A stretch of 64,000 nt of DNA from Falsiroseomonas selenitidurans (GTDB lineage Bacteria; Pseudomonadota; Alphaproteobacteria; Acetobacterales; Acetobacteraceae), in assembly GCF_012103215.1 (NCBI RefSeq), contig NZ_JAAVNE010000003.1, forward strand, positions 142,256-206,255, given 5' to 3'. Each line of letters starts with the position of its first letter. Positions within the stretch are counted from its first letter, which is position 1. The notes below the pieces were generated by a model. The model searched no databases and was not told the DNA's origin. It was given only the letters and a program-made list of their open reading frames with translations. Both the position numbers and the translations under genes were made by a program. Shown piece after piece: positions 1-7,203 of this stretch.

Positions 1-51
1 CAGCACAAGCTCGATCCAGTCACCCACGCTGAGGCGCGGCGTGCCGGCCAC
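1..51 (-). CDS. possible 5' end of an unidentified gene (partial)
   Basis: Reading leftwards from a GTG at 51, the frame stays open to the window edge and begins MAGTPRLSVGDWIELVL. It starts 15 bp after the stop of the lipoprotein gene on the same strand, so it could be the next gene of that operon. Seventeen codons are too few to identify a family, and the start codon is a guess. Confidence 0.25.
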   Translation of the reverse strand, partial: MAGTPRLSVGDWIELVL

Positions 52-65
52 CAGCGCGGCTTCGT

Positions 66-842
66 TCAGTGCGACGGCGGGGGTTCGGAGGCCGCGGCAG
101 GCGCCGGTGCCGGCGCCGCGGCCTCCGGCGCCTCGGGAGCGGAGTCGGGGGCCTGCCCAGCCATCGGTTCGGGGGTCGGCACGGGCGTCGGTTCCCGTGC
201 CGGAAGCGGCGCGGCCGCGGGCTCGGCGGGCGCCGCGGCATCGGGATCCGGGCCAGGCGGCAGCGGCGCCGCGGGCGCCGGCGTCGCGGCGGGCGCGGCC
301 GGGGGCGTGTCCTCCGGCACCGGCTGGGTGTAGTCCGGCACGATGCGGGCCTGGGCGCCGGCAATCACCAGCACACGCTCGCCTACCGCCAGCGGCACCT
401 CGTTCCGCTGCGTCACCGACAGCAATTCGCCATTGCCCTTGCGGACGATGTATTCCCAGGCGTCGGTATTGCCGGCCACGCGCTCCGTCGCCGTGCCGAG
501 CAGCCCGCCCACCAGCGCGCCGCCCACGGCGCCGATCGCACCCGCCATGTTGCCGCCCGGCGCCTGCGAGCCGAGGATGCCGCCCGCCGCCCCGCCGGTC
601 GCCGCCCCGGTGGAGCCCTCCGCCGTCACCGTCACCCGGCGCACGCCGATGATGATGGCCTGTTCAACCCGGTTCATCTGCTGCACGGCCCGGGTGGCGT
701 AGTCATCCGGCGAATAGCTCGGGCGACAGGCGGCGAGGCCGGCCGCGGCACCGAGGCCGAGGAGCCCAACCAGCAGGGGACGGGGGAGGAGCAGGATCAC
801 GCCCCCCGAAATAGCCGAGCCGCCCGCCGCCCGCCAGCGCAT
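66..842 (-). CDS. glycine-zipper outer-membrane lipoprotein (SlyB/Pcp-like)
   Basis: The 258-residue product has a hydrophobic N-terminus ending in a lipobox-like LAAC with the cysteine at about residue 39, predicting a lipoprotein. Residues about 75-115 are a Gly/Ala-rich segment (GGAAGGILG, GAVGGALVGGLLG) typical of glycine-zipper 2TM lipoproteins such as SlyB. About 40 residues of mixed sequence (WEYIVRKGNGELLSVTQ) follow, the usual SlyB-type core. The last 90 residues are a Pro/Ala-rich tail, unusual for the family. ATG at 842 is chosen over an adjacent TTG at 845; a GTG at 800 would give a shorter, more typical lipoprotein signal. The gene is divergent from the PhoD-like gene with about 80 bp between them. 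Confidence 0.75.
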   Translation of the reverse strand: MRWRAAGGSAISGGVILLLPRPLLVGLLGLGAAAGLAACRPSYSPDDYATRAVQQMNRVEQAIIIGVRRVTVTAEGSTGAATGGAAGGILGSQAPGGNMAGAIGAVGGALVGGLLGTATERVAGNTDAWEYIVRKGNGELLSVTQRNEVPLAVGERVLVIAGAQARIVPDYTQPVPEDTPPAAPAATPAPAAPLPPGPDPDAAAPAEPAAAPLPAREPTPVPTPEPMAGQAPDSAPEAPEAAAPAPAPAAASEPPPSH

Positions 843-921
843 CAAGGCTTCACCGGGCCGTCATGCCCGCGCGACACGCCGCGGCTAGAGTGCGCCCGCC
901 ACCGCCACCGGAGTCCCGGCC

Positions 922-2529
922 ATGGACAGCACCACCCGCCAGATCCTCGACCTGTCGCGCCGCGGCCTGCTGCGCGGCGCCACCGCCGCCGCGGCGCTCG
1001 CCGCCATCACCCCGGCCAGCTTCCGCCATGCCGTGGCGCAGCCGGTATTCCGCGCCTATCCCTTCACCATGGGCGTCGCCTCCGGCGAGCCGCTGCCCGA
1101 CGGCGTGGTGATCTGGACCCGCCTGGCGCCGGAGCCGCTGGCCGGCGGCGGCATGCCGCGCATCGCCGTGGAAGTGACGTGGGAGGTCGCGACCGACCGC
1201 CAGATGCGCAACATCGCCGCCCGCGGCACCGCCCTCGCCCGCCCCGAGCTCGGCCACGCCGTGCATGTCGAGGTGGAGGGGCTGCAGCCGGCCCGGACCT
1301 ATTTCTACCGCTTCCGCGCCGGCCGCGAGGCCAGCCCGGTGGGCCGCACCCGCACCGCGCCTGCCGCCGAGGCGATGCCCGACCGCCTGCGCTTCGTCTC
1401 CGCCGGCTGCCAGCATTGGGAGGTGGGCTACTACACCGCCTGGCGCCACATCGCGGAGACCGAGAACCTCGACTTCGTCGCGCATTATGGCGACTACATC
1501 TACGAATACCGCGCCCGCGGCGGCGCCCCGGGCAGCGCCGTGGCGGTGCGCCAGCACAATTCGGAAGAGATCTACACGATCGACGACTACCGCAACCGCT
1601 ACGCGCTGTACCGGTCCGACGCCGACCTGCAGGCCGCCCACGCGGCGCACCCCTTCCTGATGTCCTTCGACGACCATGAGGTGGACAACAACTGGGCCGG
1701 CGCGATCAGCGAGGAGGATGGCGGCGCCCGCTTCCCCGTCGCCGTGCCGCCGGAGATCTTCGCGCTGCGCAAGCAGATCGCCTTCCAGGCATGGTGGGAG
1801 GCGATGCCGCTGCGCCGCGCCCAGCTGCCCCGCGGGCCGGAGATGACCGCCTGGCGCGCGCTGCGCTGGGGCCGCCTGGCCGATATCGCCGTGCTCGACA
1901 CCCGCAGCCATCGCGACGACCAGCCCTGCGGCGACATCAACGGCGCCCCCTGCGAGGCGGTGCGCAACCCGCAGGCGCAGGTGCTGGGCGCGGTGCAGGA
2001 AGCCTGGCTGATGGACCGCCTGGCGGCAACGTCCGCCACCTGGAAGGTGCTGGCGCAGCAGGTGCCGATGATGCAGCGCGACTTCGGCGGCAACGCCCCC
2101 TTCATCTCCATGGACAAGTGGGACGCCTATCCGGCGGCACGGGAGCGCCTGTTCCGCCACATCCATGAGCGCCAGGTGAAGAACGTGGCGGTGCTGACCG
2201 GCGATGTGCACCAGGCCTGGGCCGCCACGCTGCGCCTGGATTTCGCCGACGAGAACAGCCCGGTGGTGGGCACCGAATTCGTCGCCACCTCCATCTCCTC
2301 CAACGGCGACGGCACCGAGACGCTGGGCCAGACGGAGCGCGTGCTGGCGCGCAACCCGCATATCGGCTTCTTCAACAACCGCCGCGGCTATTCGCTGCAT
2401 GAGGCGAATGCCGAGCGGCTGGAAGCGCGCTTCATCGGCCTGGACTACGTGACCCGCCCCGGCGCCCCGGCGGTGGAAAAGGGCCGCTTCGTGGTGGAAG
2501 CCGGCGGCGGCGCCCTTCTGCGCGCCTGA
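922..2529 (+). CDS. phoD: PhoD-family alkaline phosphatase, Tat-exported
   Basis: The 535-residue product has a twin-arginine signal (SRRGLLRG, residues 12-19) followed by an Ala-rich stretch and a likely cleavage site near AVAQ at residue 40, so it is exported folded. An N-terminal PhoD domain (FTMGVASGEPLPDGVVIWTRL) precedes the metallophosphatase core with HYGDYIYEY (about 187), FDDHEVDNNW (about 249) and TGDVHQAW (about 426), which supply metal ligands. Length is normal for the family. Family knowledge: Ca/Fe-dependent phosphodiesterase/monoesterase that scavenges phosphate. I see no clear Pho box in the short upstream region. Confidence 0.93.
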   Translation: MDSTTRQILDLSRRGLLRGATAAAALAAITPASFRHAVAQPVFRAYPFTMGVASGEPLPDGVVIWTRLAPEPLAGGGMPRIAVEVTWEVATDRQMRNIAARGTALARPELGHAVHVEVEGLQPARTYFYRFRAGREASPVGRTRTAPAAEAMPDRLRFVSAGCQHWEVGYYTAWRHIAETENLDFVAHYGDYIYEYRARGGAPGSAVAVRQHNSEEIYTIDDYRNRYALYRSDADLQAAHAAHPFLMSFDDHEVDNNWAGAISEEDGGARFPVAVPPEIFALRKQIAFQAWWEAMPLRRAQLPRGPEMTAWRALRWGRLADIAVLDTRSHRDDQPCGDINGAPCEAVRNPQAQVLGAVQEAWLMDRLAATSATWKVLAQQVPMMQRDFGGNAPFISMDKWDAYPAARERLFRHIHERQVKNVAVLTGDVHQAWAATLRLDFADENSPVVGTEFVATSISSNGDGTETLGQTERVLARNPHIGFFNNRRGYSLHEANAERLEARFIGLDYVTRPGAPAVEKGRFVVEAGGGALLRA

Positions 2530-2541
2530 CCTCAGCCTTCC

Positions 2542-2568
2542 CCCTCCCCCGCCTTGCGCGGGGGAGGG
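2542..2568. repeat. GC-rich intergenic palindrome
   Basis: Two perfect 11-bp arms, CCCTCCCCCGC at 2542-2552 and its complement at 2558-2568, flank a 5-nt loop. It sits between the PhoD-like stop and the next start. Such C/G-run palindromes are common dispersed intergenic repeats in alphaproteobacteria. It could also act as a transcription attenuator or terminator for the phosphatase gene, although no T-tract follows. Confidence 0.6.
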
Positions 2569-2643
2569 CCCGGGTGGGGCCTTCCCCCTTGCCCCCCACC
2601 CCGCCCCGCGCCACGCTTCCCGCAACGAGCGGGGGTATCGGCC

Positions 2644-3522
2644 ATGGCACGCATCGGCTTCGTCGGCCTGGGCAATATGGGGGCGCCGATGGCGCGCAAC
2701 CTGGTGAAGGCGGGGCATGACGTGGCCGTCTTCGATCTTGCGCCCGCCGCCATGGCCGCCGTGCCCGGCGCCACGCCGGCGGCCAGCGCCGCGGCGGCGG
2801 CGGCCGATGCGGCCTTCGTCTTCACCATGCTGCCGGCGGGCACCCATGTGCGGGACGCCCTTCTGGGGGCCGGCGGCATGGCCGCGGCCAGCCGGCCCGA
2901 TGCGGTGCTGGTGGATTGTTCCACCATCGACGTGGCGACGGCGCGGGCGGTGGCGGCCGGCTGCGGCCGCGCCTTCCTGGATGCGCCGGTGTCCGGCGGC
3001 GTGATGGGGGCGGAAGCCGGCACCCTGACCTTCATGGTCGGCGGGCCCGAGGACGCCTTCGCCCGCGCCGCCCCGGTGCTGCGCCAGATGGGCCGCACCG
3101 TGGTGCCTTGCGGCGCGGCCGGCGCCGGCCAGGCGGCCAAGGCCTGCAACAACATGATGCTCGCGGCCACCATGCTGGTGACCTGCGAGGCCTTTGTGCT
3201 GGCCGAGAAGCTGGGGCTTTCGCACCAGGCGCTGTTCGATGTGGCGTCCAAATCCTCGGGGCAGAGCTGGAGCCTGACGACCTATTGCCCTGTGCCGGGG
3301 CCGGTGCCGGGGAGCCCGGCGAACAGGGATTACGCGCCGGGGTTTGCGGCGAGTTTGATGCTGAAGGATCTGGGGCTGGCGCTGGGGGCGGCGCAGGCGG
3401 CGGGGGTGAAGTTGGAGGTGGGGGCGAAGGCGCTGGAGATTTACGAGCGGTTCGTGGCGGAGGGGGGCGGGGGGAAGGACTTTTCGGGGGTGGTGGGGAT
3501 GGTGAGGGGCAGTGGAGCGTAA
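2644..3522 (+). CDS. mmsB: 3-hydroxyisobutyrate dehydrogenase-like NAD(P)-dependent oxidoreductase
   Basis: The 292-residue product has a Rossmann motif GLGNMG at residues 8-13, the beta-hydroxyacid dehydrogenase signature DAPVSGG near 113, and the catalytic lysine in GAGQAAKACNN near 165. These define the 3-hydroxyisobutyrate/tartronate-semialdehyde reductase family. Family knowledge: valine catabolism if it is MmsB. The exact substrate cannot be read from sequence and no other valine-pathway gene is nearby. ATG at 2644 places MARIGFVGLG at the true N-terminus; an upstream in-frame start would add 30 low-complexity residues. The last 230 bases switch to strongly G-ending codons, unlike the gene's 5' part. 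Confidence 0.85.
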   Translation: MARIGFVGLGNMGAPMARNLVKAGHDVAVFDLAPAAMAAVPGATPAASAAAAAADAAFVFTMLPAGTHVRDALLGAGGMAAASRPDAVLVDCSTIDVATARAVAAGCGRAFLDAPVSGGVMGAEAGTLTFMVGGPEDAFARAAPVLRQMGRTVVPCGAAGAGQAAKACNNMMLAATMLVTCEAFVLAEKLGLSHQALFDVASKSSGQSWSLTTYCPVPGPVPGSPANRDYAPGFAASLMLKDLGLALGAAQAAGVKLEVGAKALEIYERFVAEGGGGKDFSGVVGMVRGSGA

Positions 3523-3590
3523 AAGTAAGAACAACGGTCAGCCTGCAGCAGTTATTTTGACCCCCAACCGCATACGCCGCTGTCAATTGT

Positions 3591-5654
3591 TCAGTCCGGA
3601 TCTCGTGTGGCGATCGGCTGTAGAATATACCCGTCGAATATCGTTTTTTCGCACCTCAGGCGATTAATTATTGGGAGCAAATTATCAATGTCCTCGCTGG
3701 TTGAAACGATTATCTGTGCATCGCCTTGTTGATGTGATGCTGCACGCTCAAGTAGAGCGCCAAAACTAACCTTGGAAGACGATTGCTGGCGAGGCTCATC
3801 AAGTAACAGCAACTGCGGATGGTTTGTTTGGTATTTTTGACTTAGTTCCAGTAGCCCAAACTGATAAGCCCATTTCAATCGAATAGCATCACTAGCCGAT
3901 GTCTCGAAGCCGATTTCATAGCCCTCTTTCTGTGGTCGATAACTATCATCGTCTAGCGTAAGTTCATCTGAAGAAAACGTGGAAAATCCGAAGGCTTGGG
4001 CTAATTGACGCAAGGAATTGGTGAGGTAGACTAATTTAAAGCGATCATTTGAGGTTAGCTGCTCGGTCGGCAGTCTTCTCCACGCCTCCTGCAAATCACG
4101 AAATTCGCCCGCCAAGGAATGGATTTGAGCAACAGCATCGCCGAGTGAAGAGACAAGACCTTCAAGGTCGCGAATTCGCATTTCCAGGCGCAAACGGTGT
4201 TCAATGATGGCAGCCGATGGAGCACCCGAAGGGCTGCCTAAATCCGATTTAATTACGCGCATGCGGCCGTAGATTTCCGCGATCTCCTTTGCCGCAGCCG
4301 CGGCTATATCATCAAGTCGCCGCTCTTCGATTTGCTCACGCGCCAGGATGTCCTCGAACATCTTCATCTGGGACCTAATGTACTCGATGTTGTCCTCAAT
4401 TGGCATCACAGCCTGAAGTATTTCTTGGGATAGCAAAGCGTCGACGAGCGCCTGTTCACAAGTCGGGCAGCGATCTGGCGTCAATGCGCCGGCACTCCCT
4501 GCAAAACGCTGCAGTTTTTGAACGTCAAGATTCTTCTGCAAATCCTCCTTGAGAGACACAAGCCGCCGATGAAGCGAGACAATGTCGGCCGCCTTAAGCT
4601 GCTGTGCTGCATGGACCTCAATTCGGCGGCGGTTGGCGCTGTCCAAATGGCGGTTCAGCGCCTCAAGCTCCTCTACTAGTGCCTCCGCTTGCGCACCAAC
4701 GGAAGGAACAGCTGTGAGCGTCATCTCATCGAGGCGAGCATGAAGTCGACTTAGTAGCTGTTCGACCTGGACCCACTCGCCGCCTTCCAGAAAATTTAGC
4801 GACCAGCGCTCTAGTGTTTCGACGTCTTCAGTCGCATGTATGGGAAGGCCGACCAATGCTCCCCCGCCCCGTCGCGCCAGCCGAGTCATCTCATCAACCA
4901 CGGCTGCCCAATTGCGGGAGTTTATCTGAAGGCGTTCCTTAAGGCGTTCGCGCTCAAGCTCAATCTTATGTACATCAAGATCCATTATAAATTCAACGGC
5001 TCGTTTCTGGACCTCCCGGATTCGCATATAAGTCGGAATTGCCGCGGGAATAGCTGACCAACCAACTTTTTGTTCTACCCAAAAAAGTGGAAAAACGGTT
5101 TCGAGAGGAAGCTTACCCTCGGGGCCCTCGAATTTGCGAACCATGGGCATCTGCCAGCCAATGAAGCGCTCAAGAAAATATAAAAATCCATCTTCGCGTT
5201 GAAAGGCGCCTCCATCGCGCACGAAAAACAAACGACTGTCACTTCGCGCGCCGGGGCTTGTTAGCATCGGCCCGAACCACACGGTGACGAGCCGGTTGTC
5301 GACGCTCTCATCCCTCACTGCGCGACGAACTGTTGCGATGTCTCCTGCGCCATTTTCAATCTCGAGTTCAACCCAGGAGCGTAGTATATCTAACTGACTT
5401 TCATCGTCGCCTCGTAGATAGGAGGTCATAGCGTGCGGCAGCGGAACCTCGCGGCGGGGGCTGAGCATTTTCTCAAGGCCGAGCACATATAGCATCGCCT
5501 GCATACAGGTCGATTTACCCTTGGTGTTATTGGCCCATATCACGTTAAGGCCGGGCTTGAAGGGGATATCGGCGCCGTATGGGCCCGCCGATGTAATGGC
5601 TCGTAAGCGCAGATGTCTGAGCCGCAAAGTCACGGAAGGATCTCCATTCGCCAT
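3591..5654 (-). CDS. SMC/Rad50-like ATPase of an ABC-three-component (ABC-3C) type system
   Basis: The 687-residue product has an N-terminal AAA/ABC half with an atypical Walker A, NNTKGKST, at residues 42-49. Helical, charged stretches (about 220-500) surround a Rad50-like zinc-hook motif CPTC at 396-399. A C-terminal half carries Walker B LLLLDEP at 615-621 and a switch-like IIVSTSEDID. This is the layout of SMC/Rad50-like ATPases used in defence systems. Its start overlaps the 3' end of the upstream gene by 25 bp, so the two are translationally coupled. Base composition is visibly A/T-richer than neighbouring genes, suggesting horizontal transfer. Inference: the NTP-driven sensor or motor that gates the island's effector. 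Confidence 0.85.
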   Translation of the reverse strand: MANGDPSVTLRLRHLRLRAITSAGPYGADIPFKPGLNVIWANNTKGKSTCMQAMLYVLGLEKMLSPRREVPLPHAMTSYLRGDDESQLDILRSWVELEIENGAGDIATVRRAVRDESVDNRLVTVWFGPMLTSPGARSDSRLFFVRDGGAFQREDGFLYFLERFIGWQMPMVRKFEGPEGKLPLETVFPLFWVEQKVGWSAIPAAIPTYMRIREVQKRAVEFIMDLDVHKIELERERLKERLQINSRNWAAVVDEMTRLARRGGGALVGLPIHATEDVETLERWSLNFLEGGEWVQVEQLLSRLHARLDEMTLTAVPSVGAQAEALVEELEALNRHLDSANRRRIEVHAAQQLKAADIVSLHRRLVSLKEDLQKNLDVQKLQRFAGSAGALTPDRCPTCEQALVDALLSQEILQAVMPIEDNIEYIRSQMKMFEDILAREQIEERRLDDIAAAAAKEIAEIYGRMRVIKSDLGSPSGAPSAAIIEHRLRLEMRIRDLEGLVSSLGDAVAQIHSLAGEFRDLQEAWRRLPTEQLTSNDRFKLVYLTNSLRQLAQAFGFSTFSSDELTLDDDSYRPQKEGYEIGFETSASDAIRLKWAYQFGLLELSQKYQTNHPQLLLLDEPRQQSSSKVSFGALLERAASHQQGDAQIIVSTSEDIDNLLPIINRLRCEKTIFDGYILQPIATRDPD

Positions 5655-6118
5655 ATATGCGCAAGCACTCGCTGGGTTAACTGCCTCGAGGCCGCTGCGA
5701 GATAAGCACGCTCCTGCACGAAGATACTTTGGTCCGAATTGATTATAGCTGCAATTTTTTCGCCGTGTTCCGTAAGGGCCACTGATTTGCCCTTAACGAC
5801 TTTTACTAACTTAAGGCCGTGAGCAAGAGCAACTGCCCTATTCAGCGAAGGCTCCACGCGGACCTGGACGTCAGAAGTGTGAATCTCCCCTTGAAGCATT
5901 TTTAATGCTAGGTCGCGGCCTTGCTGGGTTCTGATTGAGTGGGCCAAAAAATGAAGTTTAAGGAAAGTTCCTTTTTTTCCTGGACTATGTAGGAGGCTGA
6001 GCAAGACTATTCCGATTCCCCAAGACAGGCGTAGGTCGCCAGGCACGGGCTCTGGGCGGCGAACGAATGAGAATTCTGCGTCCTGCAGGGCGCGCAGAAA
6101 GATCCTTTCAGGAGGCAT
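5630..6118 (-). CDS. ABC-3C-type middle component, small winged-helix-like protein
   Basis: This 162-residue protein is encoded between the effector and ATPase genes, overlapping the first by 11 bp and the second by 25 bp. The sequence has no enzymatic motif. Residues about 80-135 (LKMLQGEIHTSDVQVRVEPSLN, LVKVVKGKSVALTEHG) resemble a winged-helix fold with a beta-hairpin wing. Small middle-component proteins of this size and position are the hallmark of ABC-3C systems, where they are thought to bridge ATPase and effector. The role is inferred from position and size, not from a recognised domain. A good ribosome-binding site (AGGAGG-like run) cannot be clearly assigned because the start lies inside the effector gene. 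Confidence 0.65.
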   Translation of the reverse strand: MPPERIFLRALQDAEFSFVRRPEPVPGDLRLSWGIGIVLLSLLHSPGKKGTFLKLHFLAHSIRTQQGRDLALKMLQGEIHTSDVQVRVEPSLNRAVALAHGLKLVKVVKGKSVALTEHGEKIAAIINSDQSIFVQERAYLAAASRQLTQRVLAHIWRMEILP

Positions 6119-7028
6119 TGTTGGGAAATCTTAGTGGGCATCGCATGATCCATTCCGAAATTGTGCCCAGCGCGATTTCCTGTGCATTCAGTTGTGACAA
6201 GGATGGTGCTGTCTCCTTAATGGCGACAGTTAAATTCTCATACTCCGCGTGGAGAATTCCGCCGGGGGTCGGGCCGCCTTTGGGGCCGGCAAAGCCGAGT
6301 AATCGTGCCCGGTACTGGATCGCGGCAGATATTTTTTCATGGAGGTCAGGCGCATTGCTGCGAAGCGCATCTATGAGCGCATTGCCGCGCAGGAACGCCT
6401 CTACGCCTTGCGCTACCGCTGTTTCGACCTCCGTCTTCTCCACGCGCTTGCTTAGTTTGGCCGCTGCGTTTGCTAGGAGATCGGGCGAACTTGCCTCCCA
6501 TTGGGCAAGTTCCTCTTTCGTAGGCATATCCACACTCAGCGATATATTTGATAGTCTTGATATTGCATCTTGTAGTGCTTTGCCGGGAAATTGTCTCTCA
6601 TCATGAATGCAAACTTCGAACTCTGGGTCGAAAACAGATAATTTAGTCGCGCGAATTTCAGCTGTTTTCTTGGCGCAGTGCAGGTTGACATCTTTACTGT
6701 TGTGCAGTGGAACTAGGAGCACCCATTTGCGCAGGGGTTTACCAAGAAATAGCTTGGCCACCTCCGCTGCACCAGCAACTATCTTGTTGAGGTCGGTGGT
6801 TATTTTATTTTTTTGGCGCTCTGCTCTGGTGGCGATATCAATTGGCTCCTCGACGGCATAACACTGGTAAATGACTGAATCGCGAGTGCAGTAATAGTCT
6901 ATTCCGAGGTCCCCACCGTGACTAGCCGGCATTCTGTGTAGGTCGAGTATGCCGTGCTGCCACTGAAGCAACCCTTGCGCAAAGCTTTCCCAATCATCAG
7001 GATTCCATTGATGAGTGACGCCTACCAC
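6108..7028 (-). CDS. ABC-3C-type effector with Mrr/PD-(D/E)XK-like N-terminal domain
   Basis: First gene of the three-gene island; about 306 residues from GTG 7028. That start is chosen because GGGAG lies about 8 nt upstream and it begins just before the conserved-looking QWNPDDWE. In-frame TTG 7088 or GTG 7037 are alternatives. The N-terminal 60 residues read HGGDLGIDYY then IYQCYAVEE, the arrangement of a restriction-endonuclease-like fold (GGD.GID...YQC). The residue where a lysine of Q-x-K is expected is tyrosine, so activity is uncertain. The middle and C-terminal parts (about 60-306) are mostly helical and unrecognised, fitting the variable C-terminal domain that ties effectors to the middle component. 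A/T-rich like its partners. Confidence 0.7.
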   Translation of the reverse strand: MVGVTHQWNPDDWESFAQGLLQWQHGILDLHRMPASHGGDLGIDYYCTRDSVIYQCYAVEEPIDIATRAERQKNKITTDLNKIVAGAAEVAKLFLGKPLRKWVLLVPLHNSKDVNLHCAKKTAEIRATKLSVFDPEFEVCIHDERQFPGKALQDAISRLSNISLSVDMPTKEELAQWEASSPDLLANAAAKLSKRVEKTEVETAVAQGVEAFLRGNALIDALRSNAPDLHEKISAAIQYRARLLGFAGPKGGPTPGGILHAEYENLTVAIKETAPSLSQLNAQEIALGTISEWIMRCPLRFPNNAS

Positions 7029-7111
7029 TTCCCCCACTCCCAGATGCAACCAGCGCCGTGCCAAACGTTCGCGCCTCGACAGCAGCAACAGTCGTCATTA
7101 CGGGAGCGATA

Positions 7112-7127
7112 ATGGCAATATTTCCAT
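7112..7127. promoter_or_regulatory. near-perfect 16-bp palindrome upstream of the ABC-3C island
   Basis: ATGGCAATATTTCCAT is palindromic except for one pair of positions. It lies 84-99 bp upstream of the chosen effector start, in the A/T-rich gap between the island and dinB. It has the form of an operator for a dimeric regulator, but no regulator gene is encoded in the island and no factor is identified. Confidence 0.35.
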
Positions 7128-7203
7128 GGGCGGTCGAGCGTCATTTCCGGCATGGGCAAGCCTTGATAAGGCGCTGCATGGACAGACGCGGAACCGTGCC
7201 CGG

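Noticed and set aside
850..3534. 894-residue minus-strand ORF opposite the phosphatase and dehydrogenase genes
   Set aside because: Low-complexity His/Arg/Gly/Ala composition with no motif; it mirrors two well-supported genes and is a GC-bias artefact.
3523..7203. Prophage or integrative element around the A/T-rich island
   Set aside because: No integrase, transposase, structural phage gene, tRNA or clear direct repeats seen; only the three system genes are present.
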